DNA of 64,000 bases, taken from Limosilactobacillus sp. GTDB taxonomy: Bacteria; Bacillota; Bacilli; Lactobacillales; Lactobacillaceae. The notes below the pieces were generated by a model. It saw nothing but the letters and a program-made list of their open reading frames with translations. It searched no databases and was not told the DNA's origin. How positions within the stretch are numbered: position 1 is the first letter of the stretch; every line of letters starts with the position of its first letter. Position numbers and translations under genes: made by a program. This document shows, one piece after another, positions 16,563 through 25,245 of the stretch. The stretch is taken from contig NZ_JAKVPE010000001.1 in NCBI RefSeq assembly GCF_022482365.1, positions 868,001 through 932,000 of the forward strand, in the 5' to 3' direction.

Positions 16563-18143
16563 TTAGTTGTTCTGAATTCGGCCATCGTTCCCGGCGTGGT
16601 ACCAGGTGCCAAAGTACTGGAACCACTTATTGGTTACCATCTTGCCATCATTGCCAACGTAGTACTTCCCGGCCGCTATTTTGTTACCAAATTCTACCTG
16701 TCCGTCCTCAAGCTTATTTGTTTCCATTGCATAATCGCCATCGAAACAATACCAGGCATTGTCAATCTTGTGCCAGCCACGAATCAACTGGCCACCTTGA
16801 CTACCGTCTGCATAGTACCAGTTGCCCAAGGTTTTAATCCAGCCGTTCGTAACTAGCTTACCATCATTGCCAACGTAGTACTTCCCGGCCGCTATTTTGT
16901 TACCAAATTCTACCTGTCCGTCCTCAAGCTTATCCGTTTCCATTCCATAATAGCCATCGAAACAATACCAGGCATTGTCAATCTTGTGCCAGCCACGAAT
17001 CAAACGGCCACCTTGACTACCGTCTGCATAGAACCAATTGCCCAAGGTTTTAATCCAGCCGTTCGTAACTAGCTTGCCGTCATTGCCAACGTAGTACTTC
17101 CCGGCCGCTATTTTGTTACCAAACTCTACTTGTCCGTCCTCAAGCTTATCCGTTTCCATTGCGTAAACGCTACTGAAGCAGTACCAAGCATTGTCAATCT
17201 TGTGCCAGCCCCTTGCCAGCTGACCATTTGCCAAACGGTATTCCCAGACACCATATTCTTTTAGCCAATTACCGGCTTCGTTCCCGGAGTTCCACGCCCC
17301 AGACGATTCGAAGTAGTAGTTTGTGCCATTGATGTTATGCCAGCCGGTGAACATCCAAGCGTTGGTCGGGTCGAAGTAGTACCAAGTGTTGTTAATCTTC
17401 TGCCAGCCCTTCAGCGCCCAGGCATTATTCCAATCGAAGTAGTACCAATTACCGTTAATCTTTTGCCAACCGGTCAAAGCCCAGGCGTTATTCCAGTCAA
17501 AGTAGTACCAGTTGTTAGCCCCGGATTGGAACCAGCCGCGATCGGCCCAGGCATTCGTCGGGTCAAAGTAGTACCAATGGCTGTTAATGTTTTGCCAACC
17601 GGTCAGCGCCCAGGCGTTATTGTTATCAAAGTAGAACCAGTTGCCGGCCCCAGACTTGAACCAGCCGGTCTGGGCATAACCTGCGTTGTTAAAGTAGTAC
17701 CAGTTGTTATTGATGTGCTGCCACTGGTTGTAAATCCAGTTGCCCTGGTCATCCGTGCGCGACCATCCCTGATCGTAACGAACCCACTGGTTGCTGGCGT
17801 TGGCCTTAGGGGCAGAAACTGTTAGTGTGTCGGCATTTGATGTAGTCTGTTCTGCCGTGGTCGCGGTACTTGCCTGCTGCGTGGTTTGGTCGGTGCTTGT
17901 AGCCTGACCCTGTTGAGTGCTTTGCTCTTGCTGATCTGCATTAGCTGTGGTGTCCGCTTCTCCTGTAGCTTGTTGCGGTTGCTGAACCGTTTCAGTTTGA
18001 GCCACCGGCGTCGCATTCGAGGTTGCATCGGCGTGAGCGCTATTAGCAACCAGGCCGCCAGCCAAGGCAACCGCGGCAATCGTGATCGTTGCCGTCAGCC
18101 AATTCTTACCAGCCTTGTATAATTTCTTGTGTTCCTTATTCAT
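16563..18143 (-). CDS. KxYKxGKxW-signal cell-wall protein with glucan-binding-like repeats
   Basis: A 526-residue secreted protein. It begins with the KxYKxGKxW signal (KLYKAGKNW at 6-14), then a hydrophobic segment ending in NSAHAD. A Gln/Thr/Ala-rich linker spans about 40-110. From about 115 on the protein is made of aromatic repeats of the choline/glucan-binding type (GWQKINGNWYYFDWNNAWAL and similar). The C-terminal third carries 72-residue repeats (GWHKIDNAWYCF..., METDKLEDGQVEFGNKIAAG). No catalytic domain is seen, so it likely binds glucan or wall polymers and may act in adhesion or aggregation. It follows the related gene at 18171-20366 by 27 bp, probably in one operon. The KxYKxGKxW class is often secreted by the accessory Sec system, but no such genes are in this window. 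Confidence 0.85.
   Translation of the reverse strand: MNKEHKKLYKAGKNWLTATITIAAVALAGGLVANSAHADATSNATPVAQTETVQQPQQATGEADTTANADQQEQSTQQGQATSTDQTTQQASTATTAEQTTSNADTLTVSAPKANASNQWVRYDQGWSRTDDQGNWIYNQWQHINNNWYYFNNAGYAQTGWFKSGAGNWFYFDNNNAWALTGWQNINSHWYYFDPTNAWADRGWFQSGANNWYYFDWNNAWALTGWQKINGNWYYFDWNNAWALKGWQKINNTWYYFDPTNAWMFTGWHNINGTNYYFESSGAWNSGNEAGNWLKEYGVWEYRLANGQLARGWHKIDNAWYCFSSVYAMETDKLEDGQVEFGNKIAAGKYYVGNDGKLVTNGWIKTLGNWFYADGSQGGRLIRGWHKIDNAWYCFDGYYGMETDKLEDGQVEFGNKIAAGKYYVGNDGKLVTNGWIKTLGNWYYADGSQGGQLIRGWHKIDNAWYCFDGDYAMETNKLEDGQVEFGNKIAAGKYYVGNDGKMVTNKWFQYFGTWYHAGNDGRIQNN
16580..17235. repeat. 216-bp tandem repeats within wall-protein gene
   Basis: Three near-identical units (72 codons) recur with a period of 216 bp: the CCATCATTGCCAACGTAG motif is at 16645 and 16861 and, with one change, 17077. 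High identity between units suggests recent duplication or homogenisation and makes unit number prone to change. Confidence 0.8.
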
Positions 18144-18170
18144 AAATGATTCCTCCCTAGTAATATTTCA

Positions 18171-20366
18171 TCAAATCATGATCGTCCGCGTTGCCCGCGC
18201 CAGGCGCTCAATCAGGTTGATCCCATTGTTCATCGACGTGTTCGAATCCGTGTACACGGCGATCGTGTAGCCATCGTTTTGGCTCCCCGGAATGAAGCCA
18301 ATGCTGTTGACGTGCCACCAGCCATTGTCCGGCCGCCAACCGTTCTTGACGTAGAAGCTGCCGCTGCCGGCCGAGATCCCCCAGTTCTGGCTCGCGGAGA
18401 CGCTCCCCATCAACTGCTGAATGTACTGGCGCGACTGGTTATTGAGGTAGGTCGAGCTCGGCTTCAGGTAGATTTCGGCGAGCAGCTTCAACTGGTCGGC
18501 CGGCGTCGTCTTGGTTTTACCCCAGGTTGGCCCAATGCTGGTGCTATTCATCCCCAGCGCGGAATAAATGCTCCGGAGTCCACCCAGGCCGCCCAGGTAG
18601 TTGTTTACGATGTAGGTCGTCGCGTCGTTGTCACTGTTGCGGATCATCTTCGCCGCTAGCTGTTGCTGCTGCCAGGTCAGGCTGCCGCCGGTGTTGTGCA
18701 GCAGCTCCGCCAGGACGGCCACTTTAACGGTGCTGGCCGTGTCGAAGGTGTGCCCAGCAACGTTCGTATACGTGTACACCTGGTTGGTGGCTTGGGACTG
18801 GATCGCAATCGCCACCGGGTTGGAGTACTGGTTGATAATCGACCGCCAAGCGTAGTCCAGGGTTGGCTGATAATCCAGCCAGCAGTTCTGCGGATCGAAA
18901 TAGTACCAGGTCCCGTTGATCAGCTGCCAATCCTTCAGTGCCCAGGTCTGGTCGGTGTCAAAGTAGTACCAATTATTGTTGATCCGCTGCCAGCCCTTCA
19001 AGGCCCAAGCATTCGTCGGATCGAAGTAGTACCAGTTGCCAGCCGCGGACTTGAACCACCCGGTCTGCGCCCAGGCGTTCGTCGGGTCAAAGTAGTACCA
19101 ATTCCCGGCAGCGGATTTGAACCAGCCGGTCGTGGCGGTTCCATCGGCAGCGAAGTAGTACCAATTGCCGGCCGCGGACCGGTACCAGCCCGTGGTGGCC
19201 GCCGCCTGGTCACCGAAGTAGTACCAGTGACCACTAAGCTGCCGCCAGTCGCTGCTGCTGAATTGCCCATTGGCGGCATCGTAGTAATAGTTGTGCCCGT
19301 TCAGCTTGACCAGGCCGCTTGCCCAGCCGGTTGTGTCAAGATCGCCGGTCGTCGGGTCAAAGTTCAGCGTCCGTCCTTCCGTGGTCAGCTGTGTCTTTCG
19401 ACTCCCGGTGCTTTCGTCATAGTACATCAGCTTGTGACTGGTCGGGTTCAGCACCAGTCCCCGCAGCTGGTGACCAGAGGCGGGGTCAAAGTAAAAGTGA
19501 TAGCCGTCGATCACCGTATCGCCTGTGGCCATCTGAGCCGTTTGCGGGTCAAAATAGTATTCGTTCCCGCCAATCGAGCTCCAGCCAAAGGCCGCGGCCC
19601 CATCGCCGTTCAGGAAGTACCAATGACCATTGAGCCACTGCCAGCCGGTCTTCATCGCGCCGTACGTGCCGTCGTGCTGCTCATTCAGATAGTAAGTCTT
19701 CTGATTGATCTTTTGCCAGCCAACCTTCATTTGTCCCCGGTTGGCCGCGTCGAAATAATACCAATTGTTATCGATCCACTGCCAGCCAGTCAGTGCGTTG
19801 GCCTGGCTGAGATCGAAATAGTACCAGTTGTTGTCCAGGTATTGCCAGCCCTTCAGCGCCCAGGCATTCTGATTGTCAAAATAGTACCAATTACCAACCG
19901 TGGTCTTGAGCCAGCCGGTCTGAGCGTAGCCGGCGTCGTTGAAGTAGTACCAGTTGTTGTTGATGTGCTGCCACTGGCTGTAAACCCAGTTGCCCTGGCT
20001 ATCCGTGTAGGACCAGCCCTGGTCGTAGTGGGCCCACTGATTGGCGGCGTTGGCCTGGGGCTGGGAAACGGTCAGTCCGCTGGTCGCGGTGGTCGCCTGG
20101 CTCGTGGCCGTGGTCGTTTCTTCCTGCACCGCCTGGTCTGCATTGGCCGTCGCCTGCTTTTCCTGTGAAGCCTGGCCCTGCTGCTCCTCCTGTGGCACCG
20201 TGGTTGTCTGTGTTTGCACCGCTGCGGTCTGTGGCTCGATGGTCGTTGCCTGCGAATCAGCTTGGGCCGTAGCCGCTCCGCCCAGGACGGTGACCGCCCC
20301 AATCGTGATCATGGCGGTCAGCCACCGTTTGCCGGCCTTGTAGAGCTTCTTATGCGCTTTTTTCAA
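18171..20366 (-). CDS. KxYKxGKxW-signal wall protein with C-terminal serine hydrolase (beta-lactamase-like) domain
   Basis: A 731-residue secreted protein. The KxYKxGKxW signal (KLYKAGKRW) is followed by a hydrophobic segment and a Thr/Gln-rich linker to about 105. Aromatic wall/glucan-binding repeats (NNWYYFD...ALKGWQ) fill about 110-500. From about 510 to the end there is a class-A beta-lactamase-like serine hydrolase: S545-x-x-K (TASTVKV), SDN (NSDND, about 578) and KNG in place of KTG (about 674). Such domains in wall proteins may act as DD-peptidases or esterases rather than beta-lactamases. Placed upstream of the related protein at 16563. The repeats probably hold the enzyme at the surface polysaccharide. 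The altered KTG triad leaves the real substrate open. Confidence 0.85.
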   Translation of the reverse strand: MKKAHKKLYKAGKRWLTAMITIGAVTVLGGAATAQADSQATTIEPQTAAVQTQTTTVPQEEQQGQASQEKQATANADQAVQEETTTATSQATTATSGLTVSQPQANAANQWAHYDQGWSYTDSQGNWVYSQWQHINNNWYYFNDAGYAQTGWLKTTVGNWYYFDNQNAWALKGWQYLDNNWYYFDLSQANALTGWQWIDNNWYYFDAANRGQMKVGWQKINQKTYYLNEQHDGTYGAMKTGWQWLNGHWYFLNGDGAAAFGWSSIGGNEYYFDPQTAQMATGDTVIDGYHFYFDPASGHQLRGLVLNPTSHKLMYYDESTGSRKTQLTTEGRTLNFDPTTGDLDTTGWASGLVKLNGHNYYYDAANGQFSSSDWRQLSGHWYYFGDQAAATTGWYRSAAGNWYYFAADGTATTGWFKSAAGNWYYFDPTNAWAQTGWFKSAAGNWYYFDPTNAWALKGWQRINNNWYYFDTDQTWALKDWQLINGTWYYFDPQNCWLDYQPTLDYAWRSIINQYSNPVAIAIQSQATNQVYTYTNVAGHTFDTASTVKVAVLAELLHNTGGSLTWQQQQLAAKMIRNSDNDATTYIVNNYLGGLGGLRSIYSALGMNSTSIGPTWGKTKTTPADQLKLLAEIYLKPSSTYLNNQSRQYIQQLMGSVSASQNWGISAGSGSFYVKNGWRPDNGWWHVNSIGFIPGSQNDGYTIAVYTDSNTSMNNGINLIERLARATRTIMI

Positions 20367-20476
20367 TGAAATCTCCTCCCGGTTTAACTTGCAATTCCAT
20401 CATATCATCTTTGGAAGCGCTCAATGGTCAGCATTTTCAGTCATCAAGCATAAACTTCAGTGAACAACAAAATAAT

Positions 20477-20522
20477 AAAAACCGCCTGCCAGCTGGCTGA
20501 TTGTCTGGCTGGAAGGCGGTTT
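20477..20522. terminator. terminator downstream of epimerase gene
   Basis: AAAAACCGCCTGCCAG...CTGGAAGGCGGTTT hairpin just after the wecB stop; read leftward it ends in A/T-rich sequence with TTTTTATTATTT. Confidence 0.75.
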
Positions 20523-20523
20523 G

Positions 20524-21654
20524 CTATTTTGCGCTTAGATAATGATCAATAATTTCAAGAATGTGCTCGCTGGCGTGCCCATCGCCAAAAGGATTCGGCG
20601 CGCTGGCGATTTTGCGGTAGGCCCGGTGATTGTGCAGCAGCTCAAAGACCGCCTGCTGGATGGTCGTCGGGTCGGTGCCGACGATTCGGACAACCCCCGC
20701 GTCGACCGCTTCCGGCCGCTCGGTTTTCTCCCGCAGGAGCAGCACCGGCTTATGCAGGGCCGGCGCCTCCTCCTGGATGGATCCCGAGTCCGTGATGATC
20801 AGGGTGCTGCGGGCCGCCAGGTTCAGGAAGTCCCGGTGCGGCAACGGCTTTACCAGGTGGATCCGCTCATGTTCCCCCAGGATGTCATTGGTCAGATCCA
20901 TGATTTCCGGATCGTCAACCACCGGATAGATCAGCTCCACGTCGGGGTTGGTTTGGACAATGTCACGCATCGTGTGGAAGACCCGCTTCATCGGGGCCCC
21001 CACGCTTTCCGGACGGCGCATCGTCAGAACGATCACCCGGTGGTCCGCCGGCAGCTGGTCGAGGAGCGGACTGTGAAATTCGGTCGAGAGGGCCTCGCGG
21101 ACGGCATCGATCGAGGTGTTGCCAGTGACGTAGATCTGCTGGGCCGGATGGTGCTCCGCCAGCAGGTTGTCCCGGGCGCGGGTCGTCGGGGCAAAGTAGA
21201 GATCGGCCAGGTCGTCGGTCAACCGGCGGTGCATTTCATCGGGGAAGGGCAGGTTCTTGTCGTAGGTCCGCAGCCCGGCCTCGACGTGTCCCAACGGCAG
21301 GTGTTGGTAGAAGCTGACCAGGCTGGCCGCCAAACTGGTCGTCGCATCCCCGGCCACCAGTAACATGTCGGGCTGGCTGGCCTTCATGACGTTGTTGAGG
21401 TTGTGGAGGAGCTTGCTGAGCTGCTCGACCAGGTCGTATTCGGGCGCGTCGGCCACGTCGAGGTTGAAGTCCGGCCGGATGTTGAAGCGTTCGATCGCCT
21501 GCAAAAGCTGCGACTGGTGCTGCTGCTGCGCCGTCGTCACGATCACCGGCTGCCACTTGTCCGGCTGACGACGCATCAGTCGGATGACCGGGATGAGCTT
21601 GAGCGCCTCGGCCCGCGTCCCGAAGAGCAGCATGATCTTGTATGGTGCCTGCAC
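20524..21654 (-). CDS. wecB: UDP-N-acetylglucosamine 2-epimerase (non-hydrolysing)
   Basis: About 376 residues. It interconverts UDP-GlcNAc and UDP-ManNAc, used for wall teichoic acid linkage units and polysaccharides. Family motifs: LLFGTRAEALKLIPVI near the start, HVEAGLRTYDKNLPFPDEMHR (about 135-155), TGNTSIDAV and SGSIQEEAPALHKPVLLLRE. The start is the GTG at 21654 with AAAGGGGG upstream; an ATG 33 bp earlier has no such site. Single gene with its own terminator. Also called mnaA in Gram-positive bacteria. Confidence 0.9.
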   Translation of the reverse strand: MQAPYKIMLLFGTRAEALKLIPVIRLMRRQPDKWQPVIVTTAQQQHQSQLLQAIERFNIRPDFNLDVADAPEYDLVEQLSKLLHNLNNVMKASQPDMLLVAGDATTSLAASLVSFYQHLPLGHVEAGLRTYDKNLPFPDEMHRRLTDDLADLYFAPTTRARDNLLAEHHPAQQIYVTGNTSIDAVREALSTEFHSPLLDQLPADHRVIVLTMRRPESVGAPMKRVFHTMRDIVQTNPDVELIYPVVDDPEIMDLTNDILGEHERIHLVKPLPHRDFLNLAARSTLIITDSGSIQEEAPALHKPVLLLREKTERPEAVDAGVVRIVGTDPTTIQQAVFELLHNHRAYRKIASAPNPFGDGHASEHILEIIDHYLSAK

Positions 21655-21811
21655 GTTGAATCCCCCTTTAGCATTACTATTGTTCATTATACGCTCAAGA
21701 AGGTGGCATTGGCGATTTATCGAGATTAATTAGATTTTGACACTCCAGAAATTATCTGTAATAATGAAATTGAACGAGTCCAAAGGGCCCTAGGAGTAGG
21801 TGTTGGACTAA

Positions 21812-21860
21812 CAAAGCCTCAGTTCTGTGCATTTGCACAGTTACTGAGGCTTCTGTTTTG
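21812..21860 (-). terminator. terminator formerly ending yefM-yoeB
   Basis: AAGCCTCAGTTCTGTGCA / TGCACAGTTACTGAGGCTT, a long stem located just past the detached 3' end of yoeB. Confidence 0.7.
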
Positions 21861-21877
21861 AATATTAAATTGACTAA

Positions 21878-21910
21878 TTAATAATGATCCTTGCAAGAGT
21901 AAATATAAAT
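21878..21910 (-). pseudogene. detached 3' end of yoeB
   Basis: Read leftward this encodes IYIYSCKDHY and a TAA stop, the natural C-terminus of a YoeB toxin, including the His-Tyr pair that in E. coli YoeB contributes to RNA cleavage. It lies on the far side of IS30 copy 2 from the rest of the gene at 23186-23428; the 13-bp duplication AGTAAATATAAAT covers the junction on both sides. Confidence 0.85.
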
Positions 21911-23190
21911 GGTGGATTATAGAATGAAGTTAGCCACCTAATTGGTGGTAAATGCAAAAACGCCATTCGGCGTGACATCAGGTATCATATTAAGTGAATC
22001 AAACCTATATGAAAGGATGTCCGTCAAATGACGCACTTAAATGATACCATGCCCACTAACCTCTTGGCCACTCATCGCAAATATGCACACCTTACTAAAG
22101 AAGAGCGAGTGATGATTGCGACTTTAAAGTCGCAAGGACTTTCCAATCGCGCAATTGGTCGCCAATTAGGAGTTAATCATCAAACAATTAATAACGAGCT
22201 CAACCGTGGTACGGTCCGCCAACTTCGTCGTCAAAAATCTAATGGTAAGATTTACGAATATTCTTACTACATCTATAGTTATGAAGCTGGTCAGGCCACA
22301 TATCTTGAACATCACCGCCATTCTGGTCGTCGTCGCTTATATTATTCTTCAAAGCAATTTTTACGATTAGCTGATCAGCTAATGCTTGGTGAGTTTGACG
22401 ACCACCATTACTCCCCACAAGCGGTTATTTATAAGGCTCGAGATTTAATGAATGATGGCACCCTGATCCCAAAGTCGGTTGTAACTTTATATCAATGGAT
22501 TAATGAGGGTGTGCTTCGTACGTCCAATTTAGACCTCTTTGAAAAACCTAAACGTAAGCATCATCAAACTCATCCGCAAGCTAAAAGGTGCTTAGGGCCT
22601 AATATTGCTCAACGACCTCAAACTGCGGACCAACGGTCCGAAATTGGCCATTGGGAACTGGATACAGTTCAGGGACAGAAAAACGGTAATGACAGTGTTG
22701 TACTAGTAATGACTGATCGCCTTTCACGAGTTAATATCACGAGTAAAATTGCTGGTAAAACTGCGCATGCAGTAAATCAGTTCTTTATAAATTTGCGCCA
22801 GAAAATGGGCACAGATGCTTACTATCGCATTTTTAAGACAATAACCTCTGACAACGGTTCAGAATTTAGTGAGTTAACACAAGTTCACGATCATGTTTTC
22901 TATGCTGATCCGTATTCCCCTTGGGAACGTGGATCCAATGAGATCAATAACCGGTTTCTCCGCAAGGAGATTACCAAAGGTGAAGCTATAAATAACTATA
23001 GTAGTGCTCAGATCATAGCGACTAATGATTGGATGAATCACTATCCACGAGCTATGTTTAATGGACATTCGTCAATGGATATCTATCGTAAGGCCTTCTA
23101 CCAAGAGATATCACAGCTCCATCAACCAATAATCAATTGGTCAGTATTATTTATTTGAGTCCAGTGGCTAACTTATTCTTGAAATTTAGG
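21911..23190 (+). mobile_element. IS30-family element, copy 2 (mosaic left end), inside yoeB
   Basis: A 1,280-bp element flanked by the 13-bp target duplication AGTAAATATAAAT (21898-21910 and 23191-23203). Its first 200 bp, up to about 22110, differ from the other copies at many positions (for example GGTGGATT at the tip and a variant start of the transposase), while the remainder is essentially identical. This suggests gene conversion between two IS30 variants. The insertion splits yoeB five codons before its end. Confidence 0.95.
22028..23158 (+). CDS. IS30-family transposase (copy 2)
   Basis: 376 residues, the same as the other copies apart from residues 9-20 (PTNLLATHRKYA instead of STILLTTHKKNA); residue 251 is Gln as in copies 3-5. 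The catalytic D212, D275 and E305 are intact. Confidence 0.95.
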   Translation: MTHLNDTMPTNLLATHRKYAHLTKEERVMIATLKSQGLSNRAIGRQLGVNHQTINNELNRGTVRQLRRQKSNGKIYEYSYYIYSYEAGQATYLEHHRHSGRRRLYYSSKQFLRLADQLMLGEFDDHHYSPQAVIYKARDLMNDGTLIPKSVVTLYQWINEGVLRTSNLDLFEKPKRKHHQTHPQAKRCLGPNIAQRPQTADQRSEIGHWELDTVQGQKNGNDSVVLVMTDRLSRVNITSKIAGKTAHAVNQFFINLRQKMGTDAYYRIFKTITSDNGSEFSELTQVHDHVFYADPYSPWERGSNEINNRFLRKEITKGEAINNYSSAQIIATNDWMNHYPRAMFNGHSSMDIYRKAFYQEISQLHQPIINWSVLFI

Positions 23191-23428
23191 AGTAAATATA
23201 AATTGTTGTTTCATCAACCTTATAGACTAAACGATCTTCCAGATTAATTCGTCGAGACCATTTACCAGATAAGTTGAACTGCAAGGGCTCCGGTTTCCCT
23301 TCTCCATCAAAAGGATGTCTATCAATATCTTTGATGAGTTTATTAATTTTATTGACGACCTTCTTTTGACCTGTTCGATGCCAGTACATATAATCGTCCC
23401 AGGCATCATCTGACCATGCCTTAATCAT
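23186..23428 (-). pseudogene. yoeB: YoeB-family toxin, C-terminus cut off by IS30
   Basis: Translated as 80 residues (MIKAWSDDAWDDYMYWHRTG... to IYIYS). Txe/YoeB toxins are ribosome-dependent mRNA endonucleases. Family features are present: WDDYMYW at the N-terminus, GEGKPEPLQFNLSGKWSRRI and EDRLVYKVD. The stop codon now comes from the tip of IS30 copy 2, and the last residues CKDHY are lost; they survive at 21878-21910. In E. coli YoeB the C-terminal His and Tyr are needed for activity, so this form is probably inactive. The start is the ATG at 23428, overlapping the antitoxin gene by 8 bp. Confidence 0.85.
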
Positions 23429-23690
23429 GATTAAATTCCTCAATCAAGTCATGCGTCTTAAAAGAGCCCTTCTCGAATTGCGCATCCCCTCGCGCTATCT
23501 TGGCCATCAAGTAATCATTATTGCTAATTGTTAATGTTTCCATGATTGCATCGTAATCATCCTTTGATATTACAACAACATTATCTTGAGGATTCTTATT
23601 CGTTACTATCAGGGGTTCATTGTTAGTATTTACCTGTTTGAAATATTCTTTTAATCCCTTGCGAAAATTTGAATAGGCTACTGCTTCCAT
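23421..23690 (-). CDS. yefM: YefM/Phd-family antitoxin
   Basis: 89 residues, starting MEAVAYSNFRKGLKEYFKQV, with NPQDNVVVISKDDYDAIMET in the middle, the standard YefM DNA-binding half. The C-terminal part (AKIARGDAQFEKGSFKTHD) would bind the toxin. It represses its own operon together with YoeB. Translationally coupled to the truncated yoeB. With the toxin broken, it can persist as a plain repressor. Confidence 0.9.
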   Translation of the reverse strand: MEAVAYSNFRKGLKEYFKQVNTNNEPLIVTNKNPQDNVVVISKDDYDAIMETLTISNNDYLMAKIARGDAQFEKGSFKTHDLIEEFNHD

Positions 23691-23755
23691 TTTCTTACCC
23701 CCTTTTTATTATATATAAATTGTACAACATTCTGTACAGTTTTTCAAAATTAATG

Positions 23756-23790
23756 CAAAAAAACGCCAGCCCAGCGTGGGCGTGGCGTTA
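23756..23790 (-). terminator. terminator after tRNA-Arg
   Basis: Read leftward: AACGCCACGCCCACGCTGGG / CTGGCGTT then a run of T, immediately following the tRNA. Confidence 0.8.
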
Positions 23791-23794
23791 TCAA

Positions 23795-23867
23795 TGATCC
23801 CATCCGGGCTTGAACCGGAATCGACCGCTTAGGAGGCGGATGTACTATCCAATTATACTATGGGACC
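23795..23867 (-). tRNA. tRNA-Arg (anticodon CCT)
   Basis: A 73-nt cloverleaf: acceptor GGTCCCA / TGGGATC, D-arm with AATTGGATAGT, anticodon stem CCGC / GCGG with loop containing CCT, and T-arm GGTTCAAGCC. It reads AGG codons. The 3' CCA is not encoded. Confidence 0.93.
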
Positions 23868-23874
23868 AAACAAA

Positions 23875-23925
23875 GAATATTATCGCATTTTACCGGGCAT
23901 TGGTAAAGACGATAATATTCTTTTT
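23875..23925. terminator. long hairpin terminator of helicase gene
   Basis: AGAATATTATCG...CGATAATATTCT with an inner TTTACC/GGTAAA helix and T-run; lies between the helicase stop and the tRNA gene. Confidence 0.8.
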
Positions 23926-23928
23926 CTT

Positions 23929-25233
23929 TTAGTTGCCGGCATTCTTGCGGCGGTGCTTGAGCCGAATGCCCTTGTTCTTACGATTCTTCTTGTGGTGCCG
24001 CTTCTTTGGCTTGGTGAAACCAGCCAGCGTTTTGTGAACGTGCTTTTCCACGCTGCCGTCGTCGCGCTGAGCCTCCTGCAGGTGGTGGCTGAACTTACGC
24101 TTCAACGAAACCGTCGCCTGCCCCGCCACCGGCTTCTGGTCGGTCAGTTGGTCGTTGGCGATGTACATCTGAATTAGCTTGACATCGGTCTCGCCCACCA
24201 ACTTCTTCAAATCCCGGATGTCGTGGTCATCCCCGAGATTCAAAACCACGCCAGGCTCACCTTGGCGACCAGTCCGACCCGCCCGGTGAATGTAGGTGTT
24301 GGTCGTCTTCGGCAGATCAAAGTTAACCACACCCGGCAGCTTCGGGATATCCAGGCCCCGGGCCGCCAGATCCGTCGTCAGCAGCAATTTAATCTGCCGC
24401 TTCCGGAAGAGCCGCATCGCACGCTCCCGCTGGGTCTGCTTCTGCCGGCCGCCCAGGATGCCAACGTTAACGTGCTCGTGCTTCAGCCGGCTGGCCGCAT
24501 AATTGAGCGTCCGGGTGCTGTTGAAGAATACCAGGGCCCGAAAGTCCTTGACGCTGGCCAAACGCCGTAGCGTGGCGGTCTTCTGCTGGTTCGTCCGTGC
24601 GGTCAGGTAACCGTGCTTGACCGGCCCCCGCGATTTGTCAGTGTCGCGAACGTCAAAGACGACGATGTCCCGGCCAAACATGACATCCAGATCCTTGAAG
24701 ACCGGTGACATGGTGGCGGAGAAGAAGGCCAGCTGGGTGCTCAGCGGTGTGGCCCGCTCGATATCCTCAACCACGGCCTGGGTATCGTCCTGAAGCAGGT
24801 CGTCCGCCTCATCGATCACCAGGGTCTGTAGGTGGCCAAGCTTGAGGTGATGGTTATCCAGCATGTGGAGAACCCGCCCCGGCGTCCCGACGACCACGTC
24901 CGGATGCTCATGCAGCTTTTTGACCTGACGATACAGGTTGGCGCCCCCGGTCAGCGACTGGACCTTGACCCCGATCAGGGTCGCCCACTCACGCATCACC
25001 CGGGCGGTCTGCAGGGCCAGCTCCTGGGACGGCGACAGGACTAAGATCTGGGTACCGGTCCCCGGCATGACCTTCGGCAGCAACGGCAGCGTGAAGGCCA
25101 GGGTCTTCCCCGATCCAGTCGGGGCAATCCCGAGGACTGACTTGTCGTTTTGCAGCGCTTCGGCGACCGCGGATTGGATCGCGGTCGGCTCCTTATAGCG
25201 CGCGTTGAAATGTTCCTGAAATTGTTTAATCAA
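23929..25233 (-). CDS. DEAD-box RNA helicase (CshB-like)
   Basis: A 434-residue helicase. Motifs: Q-motif region (FNARYKEPTAIQSAVAEAL), Walker A (APTGSGKT), PGR (TPGRVLHML), DEAD-type (DEADDLL), SAT (FSATMS), and the second-domain RGLDIP and HRAGRTGRQGEPG motifs. The C-terminal 30 residues are very basic (KKRHHKKNRKNKGIRLKHR), an RNA-binding tail. It likely helps in ribosome assembly, RNA turnover or cold adaptation. It ends a two-gene unit with the oxidoreductase gene 12 bp upstream. Confidence 0.92.
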   Translation of the reverse strand: MIKQFQEHFNARYKEPTAIQSAVAEALQNDKSVLGIAPTGSGKTLAFTLPLLPKVMPGTGTQILVLSPSQELALQTARVMREWATLIGVKVQSLTGGANLYRQVKKLHEHPDVVVGTPGRVLHMLDNHHLKLGHLQTLVIDEADDLLQDDTQAVVEDIERATPLSTQLAFFSATMSPVFKDLDVMFGRDIVVFDVRDTDKSRGPVKHGYLTARTNQQKTATLRRLASVKDFRALVFFNSTRTLNYAASRLKHEHVNVGILGGRQKQTQRERAMRLFRKRQIKLLLTTDLAARGLDIPKLPGVVNFDLPKTTNTYIHRAGRTGRQGEPGVVLNLGDDHDIRDLKKLVGETDVKLIQMYIANDQLTDQKPVAGQATVSLKRKFSHHLQEAQRDDGSVEKHVHKTLAGFTKPKKRHHKKNRKNKGIRLKHRRKNAGN

Positions 25234-25245
25234 TTCAACATCATC

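Noticed and set aside
16580-17235. CRISPR-like regular repeats
   Set aside because: The 216-bp units are translated in frame as wall-binding repeats and have no spacers.
18663-20168. Long open frame (about 500 codons) antisense to the serine-hydrolase wall protein
   Set aside because: It is the shadow of a GC-rich, repeat-rich gene; it has no ribosome site or family features, while the other strand has a full signal peptide and domains.
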